This document shows positions 17,776 to 26,814 of a DNA stretch of 64,000 nucleotides, one piece after another. A program made the translations under genes and the position numbers. The first letter of the stretch is position 1, and every line of letters begins with the position of its first letter. The notes under the pieces were generated by a model. It saw only the letters and a list, made by a program, of their open reading frames with translations. It made no database searches and was not told the origin of the DNA. The DNA lies in NCBI RefSeq assembly GCF_900155685.1, contig NZ_LT732548.1:381898-445897 (forward strand). Direction: 5' to 3'. The DNA is from Paenibacillus bouchesdurhonensis (lineage in GTDB: Bacteria; Bacillota; Bacilli; Paenibacillales; Paenibacillaceae).

Positions 17776-18531
17776 TTAGCCGTTCATCACGCTGCCGCCA
17801 TTGGCTCCTAGCACTTGGCCTGTGAAAATATTAGCATCGTCCGAAGCGAGGAACATCACTGATCTGGCGATTTCCTGAGGGAACGCCAGCCTGCCCAGCA
17901 AATTCCGCGAATCGTTCTTGTGCTCGCCTTCTTCCAGCGATGAACGGACATCGGAGAAAGTTCCGCCAGGAGCGACCGCATTCACGAGTACATACGGAGC
18001 AAGCTCTCTTGCTAGCGATTTGGTCAAGGAGGTAACACCGCCCTTTGCCGCGGAATAATGAGCGAGCTCGGCTCCGCCCTGACCGGCTAAATCGGATGTG
18101 ACGTTAATGATTTTTCCTGCCTTTTGCGCCAGCATTCGGGTCGCGGCCTCGCGGGATGTATAGAATGCGCCGTAAAGGTGGATTTTAAGCATGCGGTCCC
18201 AATGTTCGTCAGTCATCTCGGTAATTTTCACCGCTTGGGCAATGCCTGCATTGTTCACTAGAATGTCCAATCTACCGAATTGTTCGTCAATTGCCGCGAA
18301 CATATCCTTAACCTGTGCCGAATCACTGACATCGGCATGGAACACCTCTGCCCGCACGCCATAGGATTCCGCCTGTCGCTTCACGTCGGCAGCTTCCTTA
18401 TCATCGCCGTAGTAATTAATCATGATATGGATACCGGATTTAGCGAATTCTAGTGCGATCGCTTTACCGATCCCCCGGCTTCCGCCTGTAATAAGGGCAA
18501 TTTTTTGCTGCTTACCGTTGCTTGTCATCAT
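17776..18531 (-). CDS. SDR family oxidoreductase (FabG-like)
   Basis: Complete short-chain dehydrogenase of 251 residues. N-terminal NADP-binding motif TGGSRGIG, NNAG, catalytic Ser in NVTSDLAG and YSAAK active site are all present. The C-terminal GQVLGANGGSVMNG closes the fold. The start at 18531 (ATG-ATG) follows AAAGGAG; an in-frame start 17 codons earlier has none. Substrate unknown; the sequence is of the 3-oxoacyl-ACP-reductase-like class but nothing nearby points to fatty acid synthesis. Confidence 0.9.
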   Translation of the reverse strand: MMTSNGKQQKIALITGGSRGIGKAIALEFAKSGIHIMINYYGDDKEAADVKRQAESYGVRAEVFHADVSDSAQVKDMFAAIDEQFGRLDILVNNAGIAQAVKITEMTDEHWDRMLKIHLYGAFYTSREAATRMLAQKAGKIINVTSDLAGQGGAELAHYSAAKGGVTSLTKSLARELAPYVLVNAVAPGGTFSDVRSSLEEGEHKNDSRNLLGRLAFPQEIARSVMFLASDDANIFTGQVLGANGGSVMNG

Positions 18532-18750
18532 AGTTTTGCTCCTTTTGTTCAACTTCTCATCTAGATCTAAAGGCCTAGCCAATGAGATTTAAGACATTAT
18601 ACTATATTATTTGTGAATTTGAGAACATTTTGGAGAAGAGTGATCCAATAACTTGACTAGGATCAAGGTTCGCAGGAAAATAAGGGATGTTTAATGAGGT
18701 AAATACGATATAATGAAGCGTTTTATAACGAAGGGAGAATTATTATTTTC

Positions 18751-20052
18751 ATGAACAAGGCATTGAATAAATATTTCAAGCTGGATCAGCACGGTACGAA
18801 TGTAAAGACCGAGGTGCTGGCTGGTATTACGACCTTTCTCGCTATGGCCTATATCTTGGTTGTCAATCCGGCAATCCTTTCCGCAGCGGGTATTCCGTTC
18901 AATCAAGTCTTCATGGCCACCGTTATTTCTGCGGTTATCGGTACTCTCTTTATGGCTCTGTTCGCCAAGCATCCGATAGCCATCGCGCCGGGTATGGGGC
19001 TTAACGCGTACTTTACTAGCGTAGTTGCTTCAACAGGCTTAACTTATCAGACCGTACTCGGTACGGTTTTTATTGCAGGACTCCTGTTCCTTCTACTGAG
19101 CCTGACGCCGCTGCGGGAAGCGCTGATTCGAGCCATTCCCGATTCGCTTAAGTTTGGGATTACGGCGGGGATTGGCCTATTTATTGCTTTTCTCGGGCTG
19201 CGGATGTCGGGCATCGTGGTCGCGAATCCGGATAACCTGGTGACCTTCGGAGATTTACACCGTTCGGTTACGCTGCTGACAATCTTCGGCTTGTTCGTGA
19301 CCTTGATCTTATTGGCGCGGCGGGTTACTGGAGCATTATTTATCGGCATGGCGCTCACTGCGCTGGTTGGCTATTTTACAGGGCAGCTATCATTCGACGG
19401 CTTTATGTCGGCACCGCCCACTCCGGTGTTTTTCGATATGGATGTGCCTGGCGTGTTCAGCCAAGGGCTGTATGCAACGGTGTTTGCTTTCCTGCTCGTT
19501 ACCCTCTTTGATACAACCGGTACTTTGATTGGAGTAGCCGAGCAGACGGGGGCGATGAAGAACGGAGAATTCCCGCGAGCAAAGTCGGCCTTGCTGGCCG
19601 ATGCGACTGCAACGACCGTTGGTTCTTTGTTTGGGACGAGCCCGACGACGGCCTACATCGAATCCACGACGGGCGTAGCGGCAGGAGGGCGCACCGGACT
19701 AACCTCGTTGGTCGTAGCTGTGCTGCTTATGCTGTCCATGTTTATTTCTCCGCTGGTCGGAGCTATATCCTCCCTTCCGGCGATCACGGCTCCGGCATTG
19801 ATTATCGTTGGGTGCTTCATGATGGAAGGGCTGGCGAGAATTGAGTGGAAAAAATTCGATGAGGCGTTCCCGGCTTTCGCTATTCTACTGATGATGCCGC
19901 TCACCGCGAGCATTGCCACAGGCATTGCCGTCGGTTTCATTACTTATCCCGTTCTAAAGCTTGTCAGCGGGAAGGGCAGGGAGGTTCACCCGCTGCTATA
20001 TATTTTCGGACTGGTGTTTATCGTTCAATTGACGTTTTTCCCAGCCCATTAA
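18751..20052 (+). CDS. purine permease, AzgA/PbuG-type (NCS2)
   Basis: Inner-membrane nucleobase permease of 433 residues, about 12-14 helices. KTEVLAGITTFLAMAYILVVNPAIL at the N-terminus, HPIAIAPGMGLNAYF, VTLFDTTGTLIGVAEQTG and GTSPTTAYIESTTGVAAGGRTGL are hallmark segments of the AzgA-like branch, whose members import guanine, hypoxanthine or adenine. GAAGGGAG lies upstream of the ATG. I looked for a purine riboswitch in the leader and did not find one. The specific purine cannot be assigned from sequence here. Confidence 0.93.
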   Translation: MNKALNKYFKLDQHGTNVKTEVLAGITTFLAMAYILVVNPAILSAAGIPFNQVFMATVISAVIGTLFMALFAKHPIAIAPGMGLNAYFTSVVASTGLTYQTVLGTVFIAGLLFLLLSLTPLREALIRAIPDSLKFGITAGIGLFIAFLGLRMSGIVVANPDNLVTFGDLHRSVTLLTIFGLFVTLILLARRVTGALFIGMALTALVGYFTGQLSFDGFMSAPPTPVFFDMDVPGVFSQGLYATVFAFLLVTLFDTTGTLIGVAEQTGAMKNGEFPRAKSALLADATATTVGSLFGTSPTTAYIESTTGVAAGGRTGLTSLVVAVLLMLSMFISPLVGAISSLPAITAPALIIVGCFMMEGLARIEWKKFDEAFPAFAILLMMPLTASIATGIAVGFITYPVLKLVSGKGREVHPLLYIFGLVFIVQLTFFPAH

Positions 20053-20252
20053 GCTTTAACTAAAAAATTGTCATCCCTTTTAACATTATTGAGACCCTTT
20101 TGCTGCCGCCAAAACATATAATTAAGATGAAATCATTTAATTTAAGTTTGAAAGACCTAAGAATGGTTATTAAAAGGTATAGACCTTTAAGTCTTTATAC
20201 TTAGTAATTGGATGAAAATTCATCTCGAAGACCGGAAAGGCGGGAGCACACA

Positions 20253-20777
20253 ATGATGAGAAGATGGTTGGCCGTATTGATCCCTATAGTCCTTATAGTC
20301 GTTATGTCTTCGTTAGGAACGTCCAACTCGGGTGCTGCGGAGCAGGGGTATGCACCGGTTGAGCAGACGCCTGATACCAAGGTTGTGTATATCGAGCAAT
20401 TGAATTCTCTGGCGGATGGCAATGAGCTGACCGTGGATGAAATCGAATGGTATGAAGGAGAGGCAGCAGAGCAGGCCTTCCTTAAGCATGAGCCGGACGC
20501 AGGGATAGACGAGCCGCCGGACGGTTATTACATCGTCAATGAGGATACCAAGCTGACGAATTACAAGATCGCAAAGGATGTTAGAATCTTCATGCAGATT
20601 TATGACCGTACGGGAGATATAGAGGATATGGATATTCAGTGGAATGAGCTGGTTACTTTGGAGCAATTCAAGAGCATTCTCCAGCATACCGAATGGATCG
20701 ACGTTCGGGAGTTCCCTTACCATATTACTGTAAAGGACGGTACCATCGTGCAAATGGTGCAGCAGTACATTCCGTAA
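20253..20777 (+). CDS. small exported protein of unknown function
   Basis: Unrecognised protein of 174 residues. The N-terminus (MMRRWLAVLIPIVLIVVMSSLGTSNSGAA) is a clear signal peptide or membrane anchor. The mature part is acidic and mixed alpha/beta, with no cysteines and no motif I know. GGCGGGAG sits just before the ATG-ATG; a start 15 codons earlier would place charged residues before the signal and is less likely. Monocistronic: AT-rich leader upstream and a strong hairpin downstream. A cell-surface or secreted role is inferred only from the signal. Confidence 0.78.
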   Translation: MMRRWLAVLIPIVLIVVMSSLGTSNSGAAEQGYAPVEQTPDTKVVYIEQLNSLADGNELTVDEIEWYEGEAAEQAFLKHEPDAGIDEPPDGYYIVNEDTKLTNYKIAKDVRIFMQIYDRTGDIEDMDIQWNELVTLEQFKSILQHTEWIDVREFPYHITVKDGTIVQMVQQYIP

Positions 20778-20810
20778 TAATATCATTGCGTAGGATAAAA
20801 TAAAGATAAT

Positions 20811-20838
20811 GCCCCATCCGCTTCGACGGATGGGGCGT
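20811..20838. terminator. bidirectional terminator
   Basis: GCCCCATCCG (20811-20820) pairs perfectly with CGGATGGGGC (20827-20836) around a CTTCGA loop. An A-rich left flank gives a U-tract for the minus-strand hmoA-like gene. Confidence 0.85.
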
Positions 20839-20917
20839 TACTATATATGACCGCTGTTTCGCTGTCATGCTGTGTGAAGAATATGCTCGCGATGGTTATG
20901 CTGTTCCAAAGATGATG

Positions 20918-21238
20918 CTATTGAGCAGGGCCTTTGACGGCTTTGACTTCGTAAGCGGCATGAGCTGAGCCGAGCACGTATTCTGGCCGGCCTTGCTGTC
21001 TTTGACGACGGTGACCTTCAATATGTACATCGCTCTTTTCCCAAGCCTTCCAGTGAGCCTCCGACTCCCAACGAATGAGAACCTGAATTTGCTGTTCTCC
21101 TTTTCTTGGCTTTTGGACGAGCACGCTTAGATCTATAAATCCTGGGAATTTCTCAATGGCACCTTCTCCGCCGAACCTTTGCACGACTTGATCCTCGAAG
21201 CCTTCCTTGATGGTGATTGTCTTCGATTCTACCCACAT
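20918..21238 (-). CDS. hmoA: antibiotic-biosynthesis-monooxygenase-fold protein, HmoA-like haem monooxygenase
   Basis: ABM-fold protein of 106 residues closely resembling B. subtilis HmoA, a cytoplasmic haem-degrading monooxygenase used in iron recovery. MWVESKTITIKEGFEDQVVQRFGGEGAIEKFPGFIDLSVL and IRWESEAHWKAWEKSDVHIEGHR match the family pattern closely as I remember it. AGGAGGTGG precedes the ATG. The promoter contains a Fur box, which fits iron-repressed expression. Biochemical haem degradation is inferred from the family. Confidence 0.85.
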   Translation of the reverse strand: MWVESKTITIKEGFEDQVVQRFGGEGAIEKFPGFIDLSVLVQKPRKGEQQIQVLIRWESEAHWKAWEKSDVHIEGHRRQRQQGRPEYVLGSAHAAYEVKAVKGPAQ

Positions 21239-21285
21239 AGCTCTGCCACCTCCTATTAATAATGGACGATAATCTCTTATCCCAC

Positions 21286-21314
21286 ATTCTATTGATAATA
21301 ATTATCATTGTCAA
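21286..21314 (-). promoter_or_regulatory. hmoA sigma-A promoter with Fur box in the spacer
   Basis: Minus strand: -35 TTGACA (21314-21309), 17-base spacer, -10 TAGAAT (21291-21286). The 19-bp element at 21294-21312 (GATAATAATTATCATTGTC on the plus strand) matches the Fur consensus GATAATGATAATCATTATC at 16 of 19 positions, so bound Fur would cover the promoter. Confidence 0.85.
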
Positions 21315-21419
21315 CGTTGTCCATTTATTAAAGAATCGTCTAGCAAAAAAATGCTGATCAGGTATACTATAATTTAATACGTAGTTCATTATGCCTATTC
21401 CAAGGAAAGAGTGAAGTGA

Positions 21420-22820
21420 ATGCATAAAGAAGTTGAACTAATTCATCAAAAAAATATGTTGATGCTGAAAATATTATGGGGATTTTTTACGATTGCTAAT
21501 ATCATTAATTTGCTTGTGGAAGGGGGACTCGCACCAGTATATCCTCTGGTCGGACTGATTCTGTTAACGCTGCTGACCATCGTGGTCATGCAAAAGCGCT
21601 GGCCCTCTTTTACGATGATGCTGACGGTGTGCTTCCTCTTTATATTTTTCTACTTTTTGATAACTGGAGATCCCTATTTGCCAAATTTTATATTTTTGGC
21701 CCTTGCCCCTCTTCTTAGCTTGTTCTATCATGACTTCCGGGCAGTACTCCTATCAGGGATTTTGTTCATCATTTCTTCGGTCTACTTTTTCTTTGCTTAT
21801 CAAGACTTGCTTTTTCCAGGTTTCCAAGGGAGGGAAGTATCCTACTTAATTTCCTTCGGTGCCTTTATTACAGCATTTTCGATCATTCATACGAGGCTGA
21901 CGCAGAGCTTATGGCGCCGGGCAGGACAAAGTGAAGAACGGTTGAGGACGATTTTGGACAGCGTTTCGATTGGAATATGGACGTTTGATTTAAGCACGAT
22001 GCAAACCGAAGTTTCGGATGGATTCGAACAATTGACGGGATTCTCGCCGAAGATGTTTCAGGCAAATTCGAATCACATTAATGACATGATCTATCCTGAA
22101 GATAGAGGGAAATTTAAAAAGTTTCAGGAGGAGATGATTCTAGGCCGGAGCAGCGCAGTGAGCGAATATCGCATCGTCTGCCGCAATGGAACGGTAAAGT
22201 GGGTGCAGAACCGCGGTACGCCGTATTTTAATCAATTGAATCATATGGTACGTTTGGAAGGCGTTATGATCGATATCACCGATCGCAAGCAGATGGAAGA
22301 GACAATTGAGCATCTTGCTTATCATGATGAACTAACAGGGCTGCCGAATCGTACGCTATTCAGCAAGAGGTTTGAGGAATATGCGGATCAGGGAAAGTTT
22401 TCACTTGCGATTCTCTTCATTGACTTGAACGATTTCAAGGAAGTGAACGACACCTTTGGCCATGATGCTGGAGATTTGCTGCTGAAGGACATTGCCGGAA
22501 GGCTTACCAGCATTGTACGCGAACAGGATATGGTATGCCGCCTTGGCGGAGACGAGTTCCTGGTGCTGCTCGTAGATATTGATGAGAGCCGCGTTGTTAA
22601 AGTGGCCGACCGAATTAAAGCGAGTCTATCCGAAGGATATTTGTATCAAGGCTACCACCTTACCGCTGGGGCGAGTATTGGCTTCTGTGTGGCACCAAGC
22701 GGCACAGGGGATTTGGAGGACATGATCCGGCAGGCGGATGAGGCGATGTACGGCGCGAAGAAAAGCAGGGTGCGCCAGTATATGTCTCAGCAGGAGAAGG
22801 TGGCTTCTCAAGAAGTATAG
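21420..22820 (+). CDS. membrane diguanylate cyclase (PAS-GGDEF)
   Basis: Makes the second messenger c-di-GMP from two GTP. Of 466 residues, the first ~165 hold about six membrane helices, followed by a PAS domain (about 170-290, with a PAC-like tail ending in EGVMIDITDRKQMEE) and a GGDEF domain. The active-site GGDEF is intact at residues 376-380 (CRLGGDEFLVLL). I see no clear RxxD inhibitory site in the usual position. GGAAAGAG lies before the ATG. Convergent with a GGDEF-EAL gene, so synthesis and turnover are encoded side by side. Confidence 0.93.
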   Translation: MHKEVELIHQKNMLMLKILWGFFTIANIINLLVEGGLAPVYPLVGLILLTLLTIVVMQKRWPSFTMMLTVCFLFIFFYFLITGDPYLPNFIFLALAPLLSLFYHDFRAVLLSGILFIISSVYFFFAYQDLLFPGFQGREVSYLISFGAFITAFSIIHTRLTQSLWRRAGQSEERLRTILDSVSIGIWTFDLSTMQTEVSDGFEQLTGFSPKMFQANSNHINDMIYPEDRGKFKKFQEEMILGRSSAVSEYRIVCRNGTVKWVQNRGTPYFNQLNHMVRLEGVMIDITDRKQMEETIEHLAYHDELTGLPNRTLFSKRFEEYADQGKFSLAILFIDLNDFKEVNDTFGHDAGDLLLKDIAGRLTSIVREQDMVCRLGGDEFLVLLVDIDESRVVKVADRIKASLSEGYLYQGYHLTAGASIGFCVAPSGTGDLEDMIRQADEAMYGAKKSRVRQYMSQQEKVASQEV

Positions 22821-22839
22821 GGCCGAGGCTACTATAAAG

Positions 22840-22875
22840 AATGACTCCCGTAGTAATACGAGGAGTCATTTTTTA
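22840..22875. terminator. bidirectional terminator between c-di-GMP genes
   Basis: AATGACTCC (22840-22848) pairs with GGAGTCATT (22862-22870), followed by a T-run. It separates the convergent cyclase and GGDEF-EAL genes. Confidence 0.85.
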
Positions 22876-22906
22876 TATCCGTCATGAACGCCGTTTAGCA
22901 TTTCCG

Positions 22907-25600
22907 CTAATTCTTATGGTTCAGCCGGCTTCCGTCCCAATGCTTTACGAATATAGTGAACTCCTTTTCCCGCAGCGGCTTGCTGAATAGATAGCCTTGG
23001 AATTGATCGCACTTCAGGCTTCGCAGGTAGTGGAGCTCTTCCTCCGATTCGATCCCCTCGGCAACGATACTAAGCTCCATGTGATGGGCGAGCTCAATGA
23101 CGGCACGAACGATGGCTGATTTCTTCGTATCATGGGCAAGCCCCTGAATGAACGAGCGATCCAGCTTAATCTCATGGATCGGTAAGCGCTGGAGCTGGCT
23201 GAGAGAGGAATAGCCAGTGCCGAAATCATCCATTGAAATGGTGATGCCCATTGCACGCAAATCGGACATCACTTTAATGACATATTCCGCACTCTTGATT
23301 AGCGAGCCTTCCGTGATTTCAAGGATGAGATCATGGGGATCTAGCCTAGTCTTCTTGAGCACGCGGGAAATCATGCCAATCAGATTGCCCTGATAGAAGT
23401 GCCGTGCCGATAGATTGACCGCGATCGGGAAACGCGGCAGCCCTTGCTCCTGCCAAGTTTTATTCTGGCGGCATGCCTCTGTCACTACCCATTCATCGAT
23501 GTCCATGATGATTCCTGATGTCTCCGCGAGTTGGATGAACTTGTCGGGAGGCACGAAGCCGTACTCTGGATGAAGCCAACGAATTAATGCTTCTGCTCCG
23601 CTGATGCGGCCCGTTTTGGCATCGATTTTAGGCTGATAATGTAATGAAAATTGACCGGTTAAAAGGGCGCTCCGCAAGCCGTTCTCCAGCTTCATATTTT
23701 CAGATAGCTGATTCTCAATCATTCGGTCATAAAAATGATAGATGCTGTCTCCCTGCTCTTTAGCTACGTACATGGCAATGTCGGCATTGCGCATGATCAA
23801 GTCCAGATTGTCTCCATCGTAAGGATATATGCTAATTCCGATGCTTACCGAGATATACAGGACGACATCGCCTATGATGATGGGCTCATTAAGCGCGTCG
23901 CAGATCGCTTGAGCCGCCTGTTGAACGGAGGGCGTATCGTTGTAATGATAGACAAAGACGAATTCGTCTCCGCTGAGCCTGAATACCCGAAGCTGATCGG
24001 AGATCAGCGGGGTGAAACGGGCGGCTACCTTTTGCAATAGAATGTCGCCTGTCTCATGGCCGAGAGTATCATTGACCTGCTTAAAGCGGTTCAGATCGGC
24101 AAACATGACGGCAAAGGAATGATCCGGGCCATAGTGCATCCCCAGGGAGCCGATGTACTCTGTGAAGTGCAGTCGATTCGGCAGACCTGTCAGGCCGTCG
24201 TAATATGCAAGCTCTTGCAGTTTTTTCTCGGATTGCTGCAGCTGGAAGGTTTGCTCCTGAAGCAGCTGGTTGCTCATGAGCGATTCTTGGAACATGCTTA
24301 GCAATTTATTCGTCATTTGCCGGAAGTTCACGGTAAGCGAACGGATTTCATATATACGGCTCTCCGGCCATTCCAGGTTATGCAGATGGAAGACTTTGCC
24401 CGGCAGACCGGTCGTCACGTCGGCCAGCTCGGACAGCCCGCGAATGATACGGCGAGTGATCCACCGGCTAGCGATGGCGGCCGCGACCATAAACAGCAGC
24501 AAATAAATGAACTGCCTTAAATATTGACCGTAGATTTGCTCCTGGTACGGCTGCAAGGGTACCATGACGTATACAATGAAGGGGACTTGCTTCAGCGTCG
24601 TCCCGTAAATATAACTGGCTTCCTGCCATTCCTGATTGGGCAGCAATTGCAGGCGCTTCCCGGGCAAATGCAGATAGAAATCACCTTGTATGATTGAATT
24701 GGTCGGCATGGACAGAAATTTACTTCGGGAATGCTGCTCTAAATCGTACTCGCTATCAGCAACGATCTGCTCATGCTGCGGATCAAACACAACAACATGA
24801 TAACCCCGGTCTGCCGCAAAGAAGTCAATGACGTGCTGCAGCTCCTCGAACTGGCCTTTTCCGGGATGCTCCAAACGTTTCGAAATCTCCAGCCTACGAA
24901 GATCCTCCGGGCTCCAGCGATCGAGCTCATTGGAAATGCTGTTGGATGTATGGAGAGCGACTTGTAATGAATTGTAGCGAACAGAATCATATGTATTCCT
25001 GCTGTTAATGAGAAGATAGAACACGAACGGCAGGGCAATAGCCAAAAATATGATGTGGTAGAGCAGCTTATTTAGATAAATCGGTTGCTCCCGGGAAGCT
25101 CTATGTATGTGAGAATATTTACTCGGAAGATACGCCCAAACCGCGTCTGCCAGCAGTACATTGAACAATCCGTTCGATATGTAAATTGCTGCCATTAGCC
25201 ACATCTCGAGTGAAATGGCGCGGTAAGATAAATAGTATAGGAGGAAGAAGATCGGGAGCCCGACGGATATCCAAAATATGAAGTCTGCTTCGCTCGTTGT
25301 CCTGAAGCGCTTCCTCAAATGCCATGAAAGGCATAGAAAGACGATCTCTAACCAAAGAACCCCTTGAAAAAGCGGATTGCCCCAAACAAAGATAGACATG
25401 GCATATACGAGTGTAGCCGCACATAGCCCCCAGCCCATGCCGTATATACGGGTAAGCAGGAGCAGCACGAAATTCGTGAACACGAGCGAGATGCCAAAGA
25501 TTAAGTGGAGGGGATGATATTCACTGACGAGTGCCAGACTGAGCCCCGCTAGAAAGATGATACCTGTTGTGTAAGAGAAATATCTTCTTTTGGTTATCAT
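22907..25600 (-). CDS. membrane GGDEF-EAL c-di-GMP protein
   Basis: Protein of 897 residues: several N-terminal membrane helices (to about 175), a further helix near 180-200, an extracytoplasmic loop, a helix near 355-375, a HAMP-like linker, then GGDEF and EAL domains. The GGDEF motif reads SGDEF (543-547), a variant that may or may not be active. The EAL domain is intact: EALIRW (EAL at 670-672), a Glu in LILEITEGSLI, the DDFGTGYSSLSQL loop and VAEGIESEEEL, so phosphodiesterase activity is likely. GGGGGAGG precedes the ATG. Net activity (making or degrading c-di-GMP) cannot be set from sequence alone. Confidence 0.92.
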   Translation of the reverse strand: MITKRRYFSYTTGIIFLAGLSLALVSEYHPLHLIFGISLVFTNFVLLLLTRIYGMGWGLCAATLVYAMSIFVWGNPLFQGVLWLEIVFLCLSWHLRKRFRTTSEADFIFWISVGLPIFFLLYYLSYRAISLEMWLMAAIYISNGLFNVLLADAVWAYLPSKYSHIHRASREQPIYLNKLLYHIIFLAIALPFVFYLLINSRNTYDSVRYNSLQVALHTSNSISNELDRWSPEDLRRLEISKRLEHPGKGQFEELQHVIDFFAADRGYHVVVFDPQHEQIVADSEYDLEQHSRSKFLSMPTNSIIQGDFYLHLPGKRLQLLPNQEWQEASYIYGTTLKQVPFIVYVMVPLQPYQEQIYGQYLRQFIYLLLFMVAAAIASRWITRRIIRGLSELADVTTGLPGKVFHLHNLEWPESRIYEIRSLTVNFRQMTNKLLSMFQESLMSNQLLQEQTFQLQQSEKKLQELAYYDGLTGLPNRLHFTEYIGSLGMHYGPDHSFAVMFADLNRFKQVNDTLGHETGDILLQKVAARFTPLISDQLRVFRLSGDEFVFVYHYNDTPSVQQAAQAICDALNEPIIIGDVVLYISVSIGISIYPYDGDNLDLIMRNADIAMYVAKEQGDSIYHFYDRMIENQLSENMKLENGLRSALLTGQFSLHYQPKIDAKTGRISGAEALIRWLHPEYGFVPPDKFIQLAETSGIIMDIDEWVVTEACRQNKTWQEQGLPRFPIAVNLSARHFYQGNLIGMISRVLKKTRLDPHDLILEITEGSLIKSAEYVIKVMSDLRAMGITISMDDFGTGYSSLSQLQRLPIHEIKLDRSFIQGLAHDTKKSAIVRAVIELAHHMELSIVAEGIESEEELHYLRSLKCDQFQGYLFSKPLREKEFTIFVKHWDGSRLNHKN

Positions 25601-25840
25601 GTCGATCCTCCCCCGGAGGAATTATAATCCGTAATACCTATATTTCGCCACAGTTCGAGAAAAACCCTCTTTTTAGAGGAAATACAGCGGCAAAATCACT
25701 AGGGATATTAGGACTATAGAATGAAAGGTGTGCGTGTCAATGACTTATAGAACAGAAAATATTTAAAAAGTGAGATATCATCTTTTTAACGACTGAAAAG
25801 TAATAAACTCATACTATAGATAGTCTAAAGGGTGGTACCT

Positions 25841-26785
25841 ATGGCGATTAAAAAATTCCTAAAGCTGGTGGAAATTCAGACGAAGGCTGCAAGCATGATT
25901 CCTTTTATTTTCGGCACGGTTTATGCCTTATTCCGCTTCCAACAATTCAATGCCTATCACTTCGCATTGATGCTGATTTCTCTGCTCAGCTTCGATATGG
26001 CAACTACAGCAATCAATAACTATTACGACTATCGGAAGGCAGTCAAGAAGCATGGTTATGGCTATGAAATTCATAATGCAATTGTGCAGTACAACATTAG
26101 ACCGTCTGTCGTGGTTGCGATTATTGTGATCCTGTTGACTTTGGCTATTGGCGCTGGCATCGCTCTATTTTTAAAAGTCGGTTTACTGCTGCTGCTGTTA
26201 GGCGGCTTGTCGTTTGCCGTAGGAATCTTGTATTCTTTCGGTCCCATTCCGATCTCGCGGATGCCTTTGGGAGAAATATTCTCGGGGCTGTTCATGGGTT
26301 TTGTCATTATCTTTATTTCGGCTTACATTCATGTGGGGGATCGCTTTGCTTCCTTGACGCTTGCAGGAGGGGTTGTTACGCTGCAGGTACAACTCGTTGA
26401 GGTGATTCTGGTCTTCCTTATTTCCATTCCGGCAATTCTTGGCATTGCCAACATTATGCTGGCGAACAATATTTGCGATATGGAGGACGATGTCGAGAAC
26501 AAGAGGTATACGCTCCCCGTCTATATCGGCCGGTCGAATGCCATTATCCTGTTCAAAATATTATACTATGCGGCTTACCTGGATCTCATCGTGCTGTGCG
26601 TACTCCGCGTCCATCCGGTTATTGTTGTGCTGGTTCTCTTGACGCTTCTGCCTGTGCGGAAAAATATCCAACGATTCTCGGATCAGCCGACAAAGCAGTT
26701 TACCTTCGGATTGGCGGTGCAAAACTTCATGCTGACCAATGCCGCCCGCATTATCGCTCTTGGCGTTGCAGCGCTTATGCTGTAG
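25841..26785 (+). CDS. UbiA family prenyltransferase (MenA-like)
   Basis: Membrane prenyltransferase of 314 residues, about eight or nine helices, of the UbiA superfamily that attaches polyprenyl chains to aromatic acceptors. The first metal/diphosphate motif reads NNYYDYRKA, with Asn where NDxxD members have Asp. The second is intact (NICDMEDDVENKRYTLPVYIG). The 1,4-dihydroxy-2-naphthoate prenyltransferase MenA is the likely closest function, but the altered first motif leaves room for another acceptor. The ATG at 25841 follows AAGGGTGG. Divergent from the GGDEF-EAL gene; a second UbiA-family gene lies 3.1 kb away on the same strand. Confidence 0.83.
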   Translation: MAIKKFLKLVEIQTKAASMIPFIFGTVYALFRFQQFNAYHFALMLISLLSFDMATTAINNYYDYRKAVKKHGYGYEIHNAIVQYNIRPSVVVAIIVILLTLAIGAGIALFLKVGLLLLLLGGLSFAVGILYSFGPIPISRMPLGEIFSGLFMGFVIIFISAYIHVGDRFASLTLAGGVVTLQVQLVEVILVFLISIPAILGIANIMLANNICDMEDDVENKRYTLPVYIGRSNAIILFKILYYAAYLDLIVLCVLRVHPVIVVLVLLTLLPVRKNIQRFSDQPTKQFTFGLAVQNFMLTNAARIIALGVAALML

Positions 26786-26814
26786 TCGAGCGGCATCTTT
26801 CAACAATATGGAGG

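Noticed and set aside
18583..18750. possible purine riboswitch before the purine permease
   Set aside because: None of the conserved purine-riboswitch junction or loop sequences is visible.
25824..25840. GGGTGGTACCT just before the first prenyltransferase start looks like a T-box antiterminator
   Set aside because: No stem I, specifier loop or terminator is present upstream; the sequence simply includes the ribosome site.
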